Below are positions 30,169-39,660 of a stretch of DNA of 41,171 bases, one piece after another. Numbering within the stretch: the stretch's first letter is position 1; the number at the start of each line of letters is the position of its first letter. Origin of the DNA: Halomonas sp. HL-48. GTDB taxonomy: Bacteria; Pseudomonadota; Gammaproteobacteria; Pseudomonadales; Halomonadaceae. The translations under genes were made by a program, and so were the position numbers. Under the pieces are notes generated by a model. The model saw nothing but the letters and a program-made list of their open reading frames with translations. It was not told where the DNA came from and did no database searches. Location: contig NZ_LJZS01000025.1 of NCBI RefSeq assembly GCF_001314875.1, positions 1 to 41,171 on the forward strand. The letters run 5' to 3'.

Positions 30169-31329
30169 ATGGCCTGGAATTCGCGTGTCAATCACGTCGC
30201 CCCCTTTCGCGTGATGCACTTACTGGAAATGGCCCAGGCTCGCGAAGCCGAGGGCCACGATGTGATTCATCTCGAAGTGGGCGAGCCGGATTTTGCCACC
30301 CCTGAGCCCATCGTAGCGGCCGGTCAGCAGGCGCTGGCGCAGGGCAAGACACGCTATACCCCGGCGGCGGGCCTGCCCGCGCTGCGCGAGGCGATTGCCG
30401 GGCATTACGCCGAGCACTTCAATGCTGCGGTGGACCCGTCGCGAATTCTGGTCACGCCCGGGGCGTCGGGGGCGCTGTTGCTGGCCAGTCAGTTGCTCAT
30501 CGAGGCGGGCGACCGGGTAGTGATGGCCGACCCCAACTATCCGTGTAATCGCCACTTCATGGCCCTGGCCGGTGCCGAGGTGGATGCCGTTGCCGTAGGG
30601 CGTGACAGCGGCTGGCAGTTGGATGCTGCGCTCATTCGCAAGCACTGGCAAGCGCGCACCAGGCTTGCCATGCTGGCGTCGCCCTCCAATCCCACCGGGC
30701 ATACCCTGGACGCAGGCGCGCTCAACGAGGTGTTCTCGGCGGTGGCCGAGCGCGGCGGGGAGGTGCTGGTGGACGAAATCTATCAGGGCCTCAACTACGA
30801 CGATGCGCCGCTGTCGGCGACTTCGCTGTCGGACAACGCCTTTGTGGTGAACAGCTTCTCAAAATATTTTGGCATGACCGGCTGGCGCCTGGGCTGGTTG
30901 GTGGCGCCTGAGCATGCGGTCGAGCCGCTGACCCGGCTGGCGCAGAATGTGTTCCTGGCCGCGGCCACCCCTTCGCAGCATGCTGCGCTGGCCGCGTTCA
31001 CTCCCGAATGCCGCGATATTCTGGAAACCCGCCGGGCCACGCTGAAACAGCGCCGCCAGGTGCTGCTGGAGGGCCTGGCGGCGCTCGGCTTGGCGCCGGA
31101 CCTGCCGCCCCAGGGCGCGTTTTATCTGTGGCTGGATATTTCCCGCTATAGCCGCGACAGCCAGGTGTTCTGCGAGCGGCTGCTGCGCGAGGAGAACGTG
31201 GCGATCACCCCCGGCATCGATTTTGCCGTGCAGGGCGGCGAGCACCACGTGCGTATCGCCTTCACCAACGACGTCGAGCGGCTGGAGGAGGCCGTGGTAC
31301 GCATCAAGCGCTTCGTGAGCCGGCTATGA
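30169..31329 (+). CDS. PLP-dependent class I/II aminotransferase
   Basis: The 386-residue protein is a fold-type I aminotransferase of the aspartate/alanine aminotransferase subgroup. It has EVGEPDFATP, the TPGASGALLLA cofactor loop, ASPSNPTGHTL, VDEIYQGLNY with the PLP-binding Asp and Tyr, and the Schiff-base lysine in NSFSKYFGMTGWRLGW. The C-terminal Arg (HHVRIAFTN) binds the substrate carboxylate. GAAGGAG lies just upstream of the ATG at 30169; an ATG 11 codons earlier lacks such a site. The substrate cannot be determined. Its 4-bp overlap (ATGA) with sfsA, and dksA opposite, recur in Pseudomonas. Confidence 0.9.
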   Translation: MAWNSRVNHVAPFRVMHLLEMAQAREAEGHDVIHLEVGEPDFATPEPIVAAGQQALAQGKTRYTPAAGLPALREAIAGHYAEHFNAAVDPSRILVTPGASGALLLASQLLIEAGDRVVMADPNYPCNRHFMALAGAEVDAVAVGRDSGWQLDAALIRKHWQARTRLAMLASPSNPTGHTLDAGALNEVFSAVAERGGEVLVDEIYQGLNYDDAPLSATSLSDNAFVVNSFSKYFGMTGWRLGWLVAPEHAVEPLTRLAQNVFLAAATPSQHAALAAFTPECRDILETRRATLKQRRQVLLEGLAALGLAPDLPPQGAFYLWLDISRYSRDSQVFCERLLREENVAITPGIDFAVQGGEHHVRIAFTNDVERLEEAVVRIKRFVSRL

Positions 31330-32117
31330 GCCTCGCCTACGACGGCCTGGTGCCGGGCACGCTGCTGCGCCGCTACAAGCGCTTTCTGGTCGATGTGCGC
31401 CTGGACGACGGCCAGGAAGTCGTCGCCCACTGCCCGAATACCGGCTCGATGAAAGCGGTCAACGTCCCCGGCTGTCGGGTGTGGCTGTCGCAAAGCGATA
31501 ACCCCAGGCGCAAGCTGGCCTGGACCTGGGAGTGGATCGAGCTGCCGCAGCCGGATGGTTCCCAGGCATTGGCCTCGGTGCACACCGGGCGCGCTAATCG
31601 CATCGTCGAAGCGGCCATCAATGCCGGCGATATCGCGCCGCTGGCGGGGTATCAAACGCTCAGGCGCGAGGTGAAAGTGGCCGACGCACGGTTGGATTTT
31701 CGCCTGGACGATCCTGACCGTGGCGCCGTCTACATCGAAGTGAAACAGGTGACGCTGAAAGAAACCGATGGCCATGGTTACTTTCCCGATTCGGTCAGCG
31801 TGCGCGGCGCCAAGCATCTGCGCTCGCTGCAGGCGTTAGCCGAGCAGGGTGAGCGGGCGGTGTTGCTGTTTTGCGTGGCCCACGAGGGCATTGGCGATGT
31901 GGCGCCCGCCGCGCATATCGATCCGGCCTACGTGGCGGCAATGGCGGACGCGGCCAGGGCAGGGGTCGAAGTGCTGGCGTACGGGATAGACGTGCAGTGG
32001 GCGGCCGGCAAGCCCGCAGCCGTGCGACTGACGCGGGCCTTGCCGATACGCTGGCCGGTGACCTCAGCGACGACGCACGCGGAAAATGGCGATTTCACCG
32101 AACAGGTTGGGCCATAG
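31326..32117 (+). CDS. sfsA: SfsA family DNA-binding/nuclease-like protein
   Basis: The SfsA family is named for sugar fermentation stimulation in E. coli; members have an OB-fold N-domain and a nuclease-like core, and the molecular role is poorly defined. Visible motifs are LLRRYKRFLVDV, VVAHCPNTGSMKAV, VYIEVKQVTLKE (nuclease-like E-x-K) and YFPDSVSVRGAKHLR. At 263 residues it is ~30 longer than E. coli SfsA (234). The family ending (RALPIRW) is followed by about 20 extra residues, most of which are encoded opposite the 3' end of metW. It overlaps the aminotransferase gene by 4 bp. Confidence 0.93.
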   Translation: MSLAYDGLVPGTLLRRYKRFLVDVRLDDGQEVVAHCPNTGSMKAVNVPGCRVWLSQSDNPRRKLAWTWEWIELPQPDGSQALASVHTGRANRIVEAAINAGDIAPLAGYQTLRREVKVADARLDFRLDDPDRGAVYIEVKQVTLKETDGHGYFPDSVSVRGAKHLRSLQALAEQGERAVLLFCVAHEGIGDVAPAAHIDPAYVAAMADAARAGVEVLAYGIDVQWAAGKPAAVRLTRALPIRWPVTSATTHAENGDFTEQVGP

Positions 32118-32660
32118 GCGCGACGTCCAGTGCCCGCGGTGGTCGCCCACGCCCACGGCGCGATCGACAATCACCATCCCTTTGTCACGGCACAGGTGTT
32201 CGAAGTCGTTGAAGGTCGAAAGGTGAATGTTGGGCGTGTCGTACCAGGCGTGGGGCAGCGACTTGGACACCGGCATGTAGCCGCGCAGGCCCAGGTGAAT
32301 GCGGTGGCGCCAGTAGGCAAAGTTGGGGAAGGTGATGATGCCTTCCTCGGCGACGCGCAGCATTTCGTCGAGCATTTTGTCGGGGCGACGCAGGGCCTGC
32401 AGGGCCTGGGTCATGATCACTTGGTCGTAGCTGTTATCGCAGAAGCTGCCCAGGCCGTCGTCGAGGTTGTGCTCGATGACGTTGACGCCGCGTGCCACGC
32501 AGCCGGTAATCCCGTCGTGATCGATTTCAAGGCCGTAGCCCGTCACGTTTTTATCCTTGGCCAGCGCCTCGAGCAGCACGCCATCGCCGCAGGCCAGGTC
32601 GAGTACGTGCGCGCCCTCGGGGACCCAGTCATAAATCAGTTCCAGATCAGCACGCATCAT
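32064..32660 (-). CDS. metW: MetW, methionine biosynthesis partner of MetX
   Basis: MetW is a SAM-methyltransferase-fold protein needed with MetX for homoserine acylation in many Proteobacteria. The 198-residue protein starts [16 protein letters not shown], has the nucleotide-binding motif [15 protein letters not shown], and ends [10 protein letters not shown] as in homologues. Its ATG overlaps the metX stop (ATGA), so the two are translationally coupled. Its 3' end overlaps the convergent sfsA gene by 54 bp. Confidence 0.95.
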   Translation of the reverse strand: MMRADLELIYDWVPEGAHVLDLACGDGVLLEALAKDKNVTGYGLEIDHDGITGCVARGVNVIEHNLDDGLGSFCDNSYDQVIMTQALQALRRPDKMLDEMLRVAEEGIITFPNFAYWRHRIHLGLRGYMPVSKSLPHAWYDTPNIHLSTFNDFEHLCRDKGMVIVDRAVGVGDHRGHWTSRLWPNLFGEIAIFRVRRR

Positions 32661-33853
32661 GGGGTCTCCTCGGCGGCTATCGGGGCCAGCTTGAGATCGC
32701 GGGCCGCGCGGTTCATGAAGGCGCCAAACACCGCGTCGTAGCGAGCCTCGGGGAGCAGGAAGGCGTCGTGGCCGTGCGGCGAGTCAATGTTGGCGTAGCT
32801 GACCGATTTACCTGCTCGCGTCAGGGCGTCCACCAGCTCGCGGGAGCGGGGCGGTGGGAAGCGCCAGTCGGTGGTAAAGCTGACGATCAGGAACGGGCAC
32901 TGCGCCGGAGCCAGGGCCTTGGCCAGGTCGCCGCCCTGGGTGGCCGCCGGGTCGAAGTAGTCCAGCGCCTTGGTCATCAGCAGGTAGGTATTGGCGTCAA
33001 AGGCGGTGGAAAAGGTATCGCCCTGATAGCGCAGGTAGGATTCCACCTGAAACTCGACGCCGAAGCCGAAATTCAGGTCGTTGCTGCGTAAGTCGCGGCC
33101 GAACTTGCTGCCCATGGCGTCTTCGGAGAGGTAGGTGATATGACCGACCATGCGCGCGAGCTTCAGCCCGCGCTTGGGCACGGTGTCGTGTTCGGCGTAC
33201 CAGCCGTCAAAAAAGTCCGGGTCAGAGCGAATCGCCTGACGGGCCACTTCGTTAAAGGCGATGTTCTGCGCCGACAGGCGCGGCGTGGCGGCAATCACCA
33301 CTGCATTGGCCACCCGTTCCGGGTAGGTCATCGTCCACTGCATCACCTGCATGCCGCCCAGGCTTCCGCCAACGGCCGCCGCCCAGCGTTCAATTCCCAG
33401 GTGGTCGGCCAGGCGGGCTTGGCTTGCCACCCAGTCGCTCACCGTGACCATCGGAAAGTCGGGCCCCCACTGTCTTCCCGTTTCCGGGTTGTGGCTTACT
33501 GGGCCGGTACTGCCGTGGCAGCCGCCCAGGTTGTTCAACGACACGACGAAAAAACGGTTGGTGTCGATGGGCTTGCCGGGGCCGATGTGCGCATCCCACC
33601 AGCCGGGTTTACGGTCGTCTTCACTGTGATAACCGGCCGCGTGGTGGTGGCCCGATAGCGCATGGCAGATCAACACCGCATTGTTACGCTCGGCGTTGAG
33701 GGTGCCGTAGGTCTCGTAAATCAGCTCGTACTCGGGCAGCACTTTGCCGCAGGCGAGCGGCAGCGGCGTGTCGAACTTGGCGACATGCGGGGTGACCAGC
33801 CCGACGGTATCCGTCGGTCGGTCAGCAAAAGCAAGCGTGTCTGAATCGGGCAT
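32657..33853 (-). CDS. metX: MetX, homoserine O-acyltransferase
   Basis: MetX acylates homoserine for methionine synthesis. In many gammaproteobacteria with MetX-MetW it uses succinyl-CoA and not acetyl-CoA; which donor applies here cannot be read confidently. The alpha/beta-hydrolase of ~398 residues has the oxyanion region [11 protein letters not shown], the [12 protein letters not shown] motif, nucleophile S164 in VGGSLGGMQ, and the catalytic Asp and His near [10 protein letters not shown]. The ATG at 33853 ([12 protein letters not shown]) gives the family N-terminus, though its ribosome-binding site is weak (AGGA is ~15 bases away). It lies downstream of yggT. Confidence 0.94.
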   Translation of the reverse strand: MPDSDTLAFADRPTDTVGLVTPHVAKFDTPLPLACGKVLPEYELIYETYGTLNAERNNAVLICHALSGHHHAAGYHSEDDRKPGWWDAHIGPGKPIDTNRFFVVSLNNLGGCHGSTGPVSHNPETGRQWGPDFPMVTVSDWVASQARLADHLGIERWAAAVGGSLGGMQVMQWTMTYPERVANAVVIAATPRLSAQNIAFNEVARQAIRSDPDFFDGWYAEHDTVPKRGLKLARMVGHITYLSEDAMGSKFGRDLRSNDLNFGFGVEFQVESYLRYQGDTFSTAFDANTYLLMTKALDYFDPAATQGGDLAKALAPAQCPFLIVSFTTDWRFPPPRSRELVDALTRAGKSVSYANIDSPHGHDAFLLPEARYDAVFGAFMNRAARDLKLAPIAAEETP

Positions 33854-33908
33854 CGAAAACGTTAGTCCTGCTGAGTCAATCGGAATGAGTAAGCCTTGGC
33901 GTCGGTCA

Positions 33909-34502
33909 TTACAGGCCGACCAGCGCACCGGAAATCCCGGCGGCGCGAATCAGCGAGCCGACCAGCAGGCCGTCCACCAGGTTGATGGCGATAAACACCA
34001 CGATGGGCGACAGGTCGATCATGCCGAGCGGCGGAATCACCTTGCGTACCGGCGCCATGATGGGCTCCACCAGCTGCATGATTAACAGCGCGCCGGGGTG
34101 GCTGGCATTGGGCGCGACCCAGCTCAGGATGATCATCACGATCATGGCAAAGAAGTAGATCTTCAGAATGGCGTTGGCCAGCGCCGCGATGCCGGCAATC
34201 AAAAGCCCAGGGATGGGCGGCATACCGACGCCGATGACCATGAAAATGGCGACGATGCTGACGACCTTGAGGACGAACCCTGCCGCCAGCGTCGCGAGGT
34301 CAAAGCGGCCGGCGACCGGGCCCAGAAACCCCTGGAAAAGCCCCACCACCGGCTGGGTAATCTTGACCACCGACTGGCTCAGCGGGTTGTAATAGTCTGC
34401 CCGCGATGCCTGCAATAAAAACCGCAGCATGAGTAAAAATAAGTAAATGTTGATCAACGAGTTAACAAGCATTAACCCGGCGCTGCCCAATTCGTTACCC
34501 AT
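33909..34502 (-). CDS. yggT: YggT family integral membrane protein
   Basis: The 197-residue protein contains two tandem YGGT repeats, each with two membrane helices. The first includes [22 protein letters not shown] with [15 protein letters not shown]; the second includes [17 protein letters not shown] with [15 protein letters not shown]. YggT proteins are linked to osmotic tolerance in E. coli and to cell division/chloroplast nucleoid organisation in other groups; no precise mechanism is known. It is 29 bp downstream of proC, and the proC-yggT pair is conserved. Confidence 0.92.
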   Translation of the reverse strand: MGNELGSAGLMLVNSLINIYLFLLMLRFLLQASRADYYNPLSQSVVKITQPVVGLFQGFLGPVAGRFDLATLAAGFVLKVVSIVAIFMVIGVGMPPIPGLLIAGIAALANAILKIYFFAMIVMIILSWVAPNASHPGALLIMQLVEPIMAPVRKVIPPLGMIDLSPIVVFIAINLVDGLLVGSLIRAAGISGALVGL

Positions 34503-34531
34503 GGCTGTTTCTCCTATAAAATTCGCATTGA

Positions 34532-35356
34532 TTAGTGACCGCTCAGTTCCCTGGACATCGCTTGGGCACGCTTGGCGCAGGCCTGCATCGCATCGGCGAT
34601 GGTCGTCCTTAGCTGGGCATCTTCCATGTGCTGGATCGCCCGTTCGGTGGTGCCGCCGGGCGACATCACGTTCTGTTTCAGCGTGGCCGGGTCCTTGTCG
34701 CTTTGCTGCGCCATGGTGGCCGCGCCCAGCGCTGTCTGGATGGCCAGGCGACGCGCGGTATCAGCGGGCAGGCCCAGCGTCACGGCGGCGTCTTCCATGG
34801 CTTCCAGCATCAGGAAGAAGTAGGCCGGTGCACTTCCGGAAACCGCCGTTACGGCGTCGAGCAAGGGCTCTTCATCGACCCATTCGACGATGCCCACCGC
34901 TTCCATCAGCTGGGTCGCCACCGCGCGCTGATCATCGCTGACCCGCGCATTAGCATACAGACCGCTCGCTCCCCGGCCTACCAGTGAAGGCGTATTCGGC
35001 ATGCAGCGAACCATCGCGTTGTCACCGCCCAGCCATTGATCGATGGTGGCGGCGTCAAGGCCGGCGGCAATCGACATCACCAGGGGCCTGTGCTTGCCGA
35101 TCGTGTCGCTGAGGTCTTCGCACACCTCGCGCATGATCTGAGGTTTGACCGCCAGCACCACGACGTCGGCCTGGCTCGCTGCGGCGTTATTGTCGGTCTG
35201 CGTAGTGATCCCCAGACGCGACCGCAGGCTCTCCAGTTCGCTTTCCCGTGGTGCCGTGGCCGTGATGTCGGAAGGAGTGACACCGCTGTCGATCAGGCCG
35301 CCAATGATGGCGCTTGCCATATTGCCTGCGCCAATGAAGGTGATCTTGTTCGCCAT
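34532..35356 (-). CDS. proC: ProC, pyrroline-5-carboxylate reductase
   Basis: ProC reduces pyrroline-5-carboxylate to proline, the last step of proline synthesis; proline is also a compatible solute in halophiles. The 274-residue protein has the Rossmann motif ITFIGAGNMASAIIGG, the VVLAVKPQ segment, CMPNTPSLVGRGASG, the signature around VTAVSGSAPAYFFLMLEAM and PGGTTERAI. AGAGGA precedes the ATG. It lies between yggS and yggT. Confidence 0.97.
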   Translation of the reverse strand: MANKITFIGAGNMASAIIGGLIDSGVTPSDITATAPRESELESLRSRLGITTQTDNNAAASQADVVVLAVKPQIMREVCEDLSDTIGKHRPLVMSIAAGLDAATIDQWLGGDNAMVRCMPNTPSLVGRGASGLYANARVSDDQRAVATQLMEAVGIVEWVDEEPLLDAVTAVSGSAPAYFFLMLEAMEDAAVTLGLPADTARRLAIQTALGAATMAQQSDKDPATLKQNVMSPGGTTERAIQHMEDAQLRTTIADAMQACAKRAQAMSRELSGH

Positions 35357-35367
35357 GTGGGTATCCT

Positions 35368-35407
35368 CTTTTTAAAAATGGGCTGCGCTTTTTAAAAATG
35401 AGCTGCG
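35368..35407. repeat. 20-bp direct tandem repeat (2 copies) upstream of proC
   Basis: Two adjacent 20-bp units, 35368-35387 and 35388-35407, each containing CTTTTTAAAAATG and GCTGCG, differ at a single base (G at 35381, A at 35401). The TTTTTAAAAA core is self-complementary. The repeats lie in the 91-bp yggS-proC spacer, 12-51 bp upstream of the proC start. Confidence 0.85.
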
Positions 35408-35447
35408 CTTGCAGCGTAACGGCATCGGCCGGACGCTGCGAGGCTGC

Positions 35448-36152
35448 TCAGGTGGTGTTGCGCGCACCAAAAATCGCCGTGCCGAGACGCACTAGGGTGG
35501 CGCCTTCCAGTACGGCGGCTTCCAGGTCATCGCTCATGCCCATGGAGAGCGTATCCAGGGGGGCGTCGGGCAGTGATGCCTGTAACGCCTGCAGCAATTC
35601 ACGCAGCTCCGCCAGGGGCGCCCGCTGGGCGTCCAGCCCTTCGGCGGGCGCGGGAATGGCCATCAGCCCGCGCAGCGCCAAACGCGGCAGGCGGGCGATG
35701 GCCTCGGCAAGGGGGGCGACGTCCTTGAGCATGACGCCGGACTTGCTCTCCTCGCGGCTGATATTGACCTGAATGCAGACGTTGAGCGGCGGTAGATGCT
35801 CGGGGCGCTGTTCGCTGAGTCGCTTGGCGATCTTCAGGCGATCAACACTGTGCATCCAGGCAAAGTTCTCGGCGACGGCACGGGTTTTGTTCGACTGCAG
35901 GGGGCCGATGAAATGCCATACGATGTCGTCCAGATCGGCGAGCTCCGCCTGCTTGTCCAGCGCTTCCTGCAGGTAGTTTTCGCCAAATTCCCGCTGGCCC
36001 AGTGACCAGGCCTGACGAATCATTGCGGCCGGTTTGGTTTTACTCACGGCGAGCAATGAGGCATCGTTTTCCGGTCGCTTGGCGTCGATCAACGCATGCG
36101 TCAGACGTTCACGCGCGTGGGTCAGTGACGCTGAAAGCGCGTTATCTGTCAT
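35448..36152 (-). CDS. yggS: YggS, PLP homeostasis protein
   Basis: YggS/PLPBP binds pyridoxal phosphate without known catalytic turnover and maintains vitamin B6 and amino-acid pools. The 234-residue protein has the PLP lysine K38 in LLAVSKTKPA, then FGENYLQEALDK, WHFIGPLQSNKTR, HSVDRLKIA and the phosphate loop LSMGMSDDLEAAV, ending GTAIFGAR. The ATG at 36152 is used; the open frame extends further to 36242 but would overlap pilT. It is divergent from pilT across 33 bp and heads the yggS-proC-yggT-metX-metW run. Confidence 0.95.
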   Translation of the reverse strand: MTDNALSASLTHARERLTHALIDAKRPENDASLLAVSKTKPAAMIRQAWSLGQREFGENYLQEALDKQAELADLDDIVWHFIGPLQSNKTRAVAENFAWMHSVDRLKIAKRLSEQRPEHLPPLNVCIQVNISREESKSGVMLKDVAPLAEAIARLPRLALRGLMAIPAPAEGLDAQRAPLAELRELLQALQASLPDAPLDTLSMGMSDDLEAAVLEGATLVRLGTAIFGARNTT

Positions 36153-36185
36153 ACTCAAGCACCTTACCGCAGCTGGGGAAGAGAG

Positions 36186-37229
36186 ATGGATATTACCGAA
36201 CTGCTGGCATTCTCGGCAAAGCAGAATGCATCCGACCTGCATTTGTCCGCTGGCCTGCCCCCCATGATACGGGTTGATGGCGATATCCGTCGGCTAAATG
36301 TGCCCGCCATGGATAACAGCGCCGTGCGCCGGCTGATCTACGACATCATGAACGATCGTCAGCGCCGCGACTACGAAGAACACCTCGAAGTCGACTTCTC
36401 TTTTGAAGTGCCGGGCGTGGCGCGTTTTCGCGTGAACGCCTTCAACCAGGCCCGCGGAGCCGGGGCGGTGTTCCGCACCATTCCCAATCAGGTGCTGTCG
36501 ATGGAGGCGCTGGGGCTTGGTGAGGTGTTTGAACGCCTGTCGATGCTGCCCCGCGGACTGGTACTGGTAACCGGGCCCACTGGCTCGGGCAAGAGCACCA
36601 CCCTTGCGGCGATGATCGACTACATCAACGATCATCGCTTTGAGCATATTCTGACCATTGAAGACCCCGTTGAATTCGTCCATACCAGCAAGCGCTGCCT
36701 GATCAATCAGCGCGAGGTTCATCGCGATACGCACAGCTTTGCCGAGGCCTTGCGCAGCGCATTACGCGAAGACCCCGACGTGATTCTGGTCGGCGAGCTG
36801 CGCGATCTGGAAACCATCCGTCTAGCGCTGACGGCGGCGGAAACCGGGCATCTCGTCTTGGGGACGCTACATACCACCTCGGCCGCCAAGACCATCGACC
36901 GGATCATTGATGTCTTCCCGGGCGAGGAAAAAGCCATGGTGCGCTCCATGCTCTCGGAGTCGCTTCAGGCGGTGGTCTCGCAATCGCTGCTCAAACGCCA
37001 GGGCGGCGGTCGGGTGGCCGCCCACGAGATCCTGATTGCCACCTCGGCGGTGCGTAACCTTATTCGCGAAGACAAAGTGGCGCAGATCTACTCGGCGATT
37101 CAGACCGGCGGCAGCCTGGGTATGCAGACATTGGATGCCTCGCTCAAGCAGCTGGTCAGCGACGGTCACGTCAGTCTGGAAGATGCCCAGGCGCGGGCCA
37201 AGGGCACGCTCGCTTCACAGGAGACGTAG
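36186..37229 (+). CDS. pilT: PilT, type IV pilus retraction ATPase
   Basis: PilT powers depolymerisation of type IV pili for twitching motility and DNA uptake. The 347-residue hexameric ATPase shows an N-terminal PAS-like domain, Walker A GPTGSGKST (130-138, K136 as in P. aeruginosa), the Asp box ILTIEDPVEFVH, Walker B DVILVGELRDLETI and the His box TGHLVLGTLHTTSA. The AIRNLIRE-type C-terminal motif appears as SAVRNLIREDKVAQI. It is 2 bp ahead of pilU. Confidence 0.96.
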   Translation: MDITELLAFSAKQNASDLHLSAGLPPMIRVDGDIRRLNVPAMDNSAVRRLIYDIMNDRQRRDYEEHLEVDFSFEVPGVARFRVNAFNQARGAGAVFRTIPNQVLSMEALGLGEVFERLSMLPRGLVLVTGPTGSGKSTTLAAMIDYINDHRFEHILTIEDPVEFVHTSKRCLINQREVHRDTHSFAEALRSALREDPDVILVGELRDLETIRLALTAAETGHLVLGTLHTTSAAKTIDRIIDVFPGEEKAMVRSMLSESLQAVVSQSLLKRQGGGRVAAHEILIATSAVRNLIREDKVAQIYSAIQTGGSLGMQTLDASLKQLVSDGHVSLEDAQARAKGTLASQET

Positions 37230-37231
37230 CG

Positions 37232-38401
37232 ATGGCGAGCGATGACGCCGCAGCGCTGACCCCCACCCAGTGGCTGCATCAACTGCTGGATATCATGGTG
37301 CAGCAGCAGGCCTCTGATCTGTTGATTACCGTCGGTGCACCGCCCAGCCTCAAGGTGAACGGCGGCCTGGTGCCGCTAGGGCAGCAGTCGCTGAGCGCGC
37401 ACCAGGTCAACGAACTGGTGACGCATACGGTGCCCGAGGGGTTGCGCGAGCGCTTCGGCCACGACCGGGAGGCCAACTTTGCGCTTGGTCTGGACGAGAA
37501 AGGCCGTTTTCGCGTCAGTGCCTTCCAGCAGCGCAATCAGCCCGCCATGGTGATCCGTCGGATTGCCCAGCAGATTCCCACCCTTGAGTCGCTTGGCGTG
37601 CCGGACGCCTTGAGCGGTCTGGCGCATGCCAAGCGAGGCCTGGTGCTGGTGGTGGGCGGCACCGGGACGGGGAAGTCCACCACCCTGGCGGCGATGGTGC
37701 AGGAGCGCAACGAGCACGTTGGCGGGCACATCATCAGCATTGAAGACCCCATCGAATACCTGCATCCGCACAAGCGCGCCATCGTCAATCAGCGCGAAGT
37801 GGGCATTGATACCGAGTCGTTTGAAGTGGCGCTTAAAAATACCCTGCGTCAGGCGCCCGACGTCATTCTGATCGGTGAAATACGCAGCCAGGAAACCATG
37901 GAGCATGCGCTGACCTTCGCCGAAACCGGGCATCTATGTCTGGCCACGCTGCACGCCAACAATGCCAACCAGGCGCTGGAGCGGATTATTCATTTCTTCC
38001 CCCACGAGCGCCACGAACAGATCTGGATGGACCTCTCGCTCAATCTGCGTGCGGTCGTCGCCCAGCAACTGCTGCCAACGCGCAGCGGCGGTCGTTGTGC
38101 GGCGGTTGAGGTCATGCTTCAGTCGTCGCGGATTGCCGATCTGATTCGTAAAGGTCAGGTTGCCGATCTCAAGGCCGCCATGGCCGCGTCGCGGGATCAC
38201 GGCATGCAGACCTTTGACCAGGCGCTGTTCGACCTCTATCAGGCCTCGCAGATCAGTCAGGAGGTGGCGCTTGCCCACGCCGATTCGGCCAACGATTTGC
38301 GGCTGATGCTGAAGCTGGGTGGCGACCAGTCTCGGCAGCGCTCGTTGGACGAACGTGTGCCGTCGCATTTAACTCTGCGCGACCGTGACGACCCGGTATG
38401 A
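37232..38401 (+). CDS. pilU: PilU, accessory pilus retraction ATPase
   Basis: PilU is a PilT paralogue that assists retraction under load but depends on PilT. The 389-residue protein has Walker A GGTGTGKST (142-150), IISIEDPIEYLH, Walker B DVILIGEIRSQETM and TGHLCLATLHANNANQAL. The C-terminal extension beyond PilT length is typical of PilU. It directly follows pilT and is convergent with anmK, with 2 bp between the two stop codons. Confidence 0.95.
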   Translation: MASDDAAALTPTQWLHQLLDIMVQQQASDLLITVGAPPSLKVNGGLVPLGQQSLSAHQVNELVTHTVPEGLRERFGHDREANFALGLDEKGRFRVSAFQQRNQPAMVIRRIAQQIPTLESLGVPDALSGLAHAKRGLVLVVGGTGTGKSTTLAAMVQERNEHVGGHIISIEDPIEYLHPHKRAIVNQREVGIDTESFEVALKNTLRQAPDVILIGEIRSQETMEHALTFAETGHLCLATLHANNANQALERIIHFFPHERHEQIWMDLSLNLRAVVAQQLLPTRSGGRCAAVEVMLQSSRIADLIRKGQVADLKAAMAASRDHGMQTFDQALFDLYQASQISQEVALAHADSANDLRLMLKLGGDQSRQRSLDERVPSHLTLRDRDDPV

Positions 38402-38403
38402 CC

Positions 38404-39546
38404 TCAGGGGGCGTAAATGCCGCCGAGTACGCGTGGCCCGCTGGCGCCGGTCACCGAGGGCAGGTTGCCGGGCAGCTGGTGCAGGCGCTGGTGGGCGAGC
38501 CAGGCAAACGCCCCGGCCTCGATCCAGTCTTCAGGCCAACCGTAGGCCGATGGCGAGGCAAAGGCCACATTGGGTAAATAGGCAGAGAGACGGGTCATCA
38601 GGTAGGCGTTATGTGCCCCGCCTCCACAGGTGATCAACGTGACGTCCGGGTGGGCAAGGGGTAATTGCTCAATCCCCTGAGCCACGGTGGCCGCCGTGAG
38701 CTCGGCAAGCGTTGCCTGCACGTCATGGGGGGCCTCACGGCCGGTCAAATGGCTAGCAAGCCACGGCAGGTGAAACAGCTCTCTTCCCGTGCTGCGCGGC
38801 GGAGGCTGGTGAAAGAAAGGCGCTGCCAGAAGGCGCTCCAGCAGGCGTTGGTCGACTCTGCCGCTGGCGGCCCAGGCGCCGTTCCGGTCAAATCGGCCCT
38901 GGTGATGTTTGGCAAACCAGGCGTCCAGCAAGACGTTTGCCGGCCCGGTATCAAACCCGGTCACGGGGGCGTTGGGGTTGCTGGGTAGCCACGTGAGGTT
39001 GGCAAAACCGCCCAGGTTCAGGATGAGCTGCTCGCCTTCCCGGCGCCCGAAAAGCGCCTGATGAAACGCGGGTGCTAGTGGAGCCGCCTGACCGCCGGCC
39101 GCCAGGTCTCGGCGGCGGAAGTCGCCGACCACGGTGGCGCCGGTCAGTTCGGCGAGCAGGCTCGGGTTATCAAGCTGCAGGGTGTAAGCCGGTCCGCCCG
39201 CATGGCCGTTCGGTGCGTGCTCGATGGTCTGTCCATGGCTGCCAATGGCGGCTACCTGGTCGATGGATATCGCTTGCTGACGTAACAAGGCCCCAACGGC
39301 GTCCGCCTGTAGCTGGCAAAACGCCGCTTCCGCCCTGGCCAAGGCGGCAAAGCTTGCCTGCTCAGCGTGGCAGAGGTGCAATAGTTCATCGTGGAGCGCC
39401 TGCGGCATGGCGGTTGCGTGGCTGGCCACCAGAGTTGGCGGGGTATTGGGGGCAATGGCCACTAATGCCGCATCAATCCCGTCCAGACTGGTCCCCGACA
39501 TCAGGCCGATGTAATAAACAGGCGTGTCAGTCGTTGAAGTTGTCAT
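38404..39546 (-). CDS. anmK: AnmK, anhydro-N-acetylmuramic acid kinase
   Basis: AnmK cleaves and phosphorylates 1,6-anhydroMurNAc during peptidoglycan recycling. The 380-residue protein (start [20 protein letters not shown]) has the ATP loop [25 protein letters not shown], the catalytic Asp region [21 protein letters not shown] segment, [24 protein letters not shown] and [11 protein letters not shown]. The open frame runs 25 codons further upstream, but the internal ATG matches the family. It is divergent from tyrS, an arrangement shared with Pseudomonas. Confidence 0.95.
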   Translation of the reverse strand: MTTSTTDTPVYYIGLMSGTSLDGIDAALVAIAPNTPPTLVASHATAMPQALHDELLHLCHAEQASFAALARAEAAFCQLQADAVGALLRQQAISIDQVAAIGSHGQTIEHAPNGHAGGPAYTLQLDNPSLLAELTGATVVGDFRRRDLAAGGQAAPLAPAFHQALFGRREGEQLILNLGGFANLTWLPSNPNAPVTGFDTGPANVLLDAWFAKHHQGRFDRNGAWAASGRVDQRLLERLLAAPFFHQPPPRSTGRELFHLPWLASHLTGREAPHDVQATLAELTAATVAQGIEQLPLAHPDVTLITCGGGAHNAYLMTRLSAYLPNVAFASPSAYGWPEDWIEAGAFAWLAHQRLHQLPGNLPSVTGASGPRVLGGIYAP

Positions 39547-39660
39547 TGCAGAGATATCCAAAGTAAGACGAAGGCTCAACCAAGGCGAGCGGGCATGATA
39601 ACATCGCCCACTATTTATCATCCGAACGCCCGCAAGGCGATGCTTACGTGGAGAAAAGCA

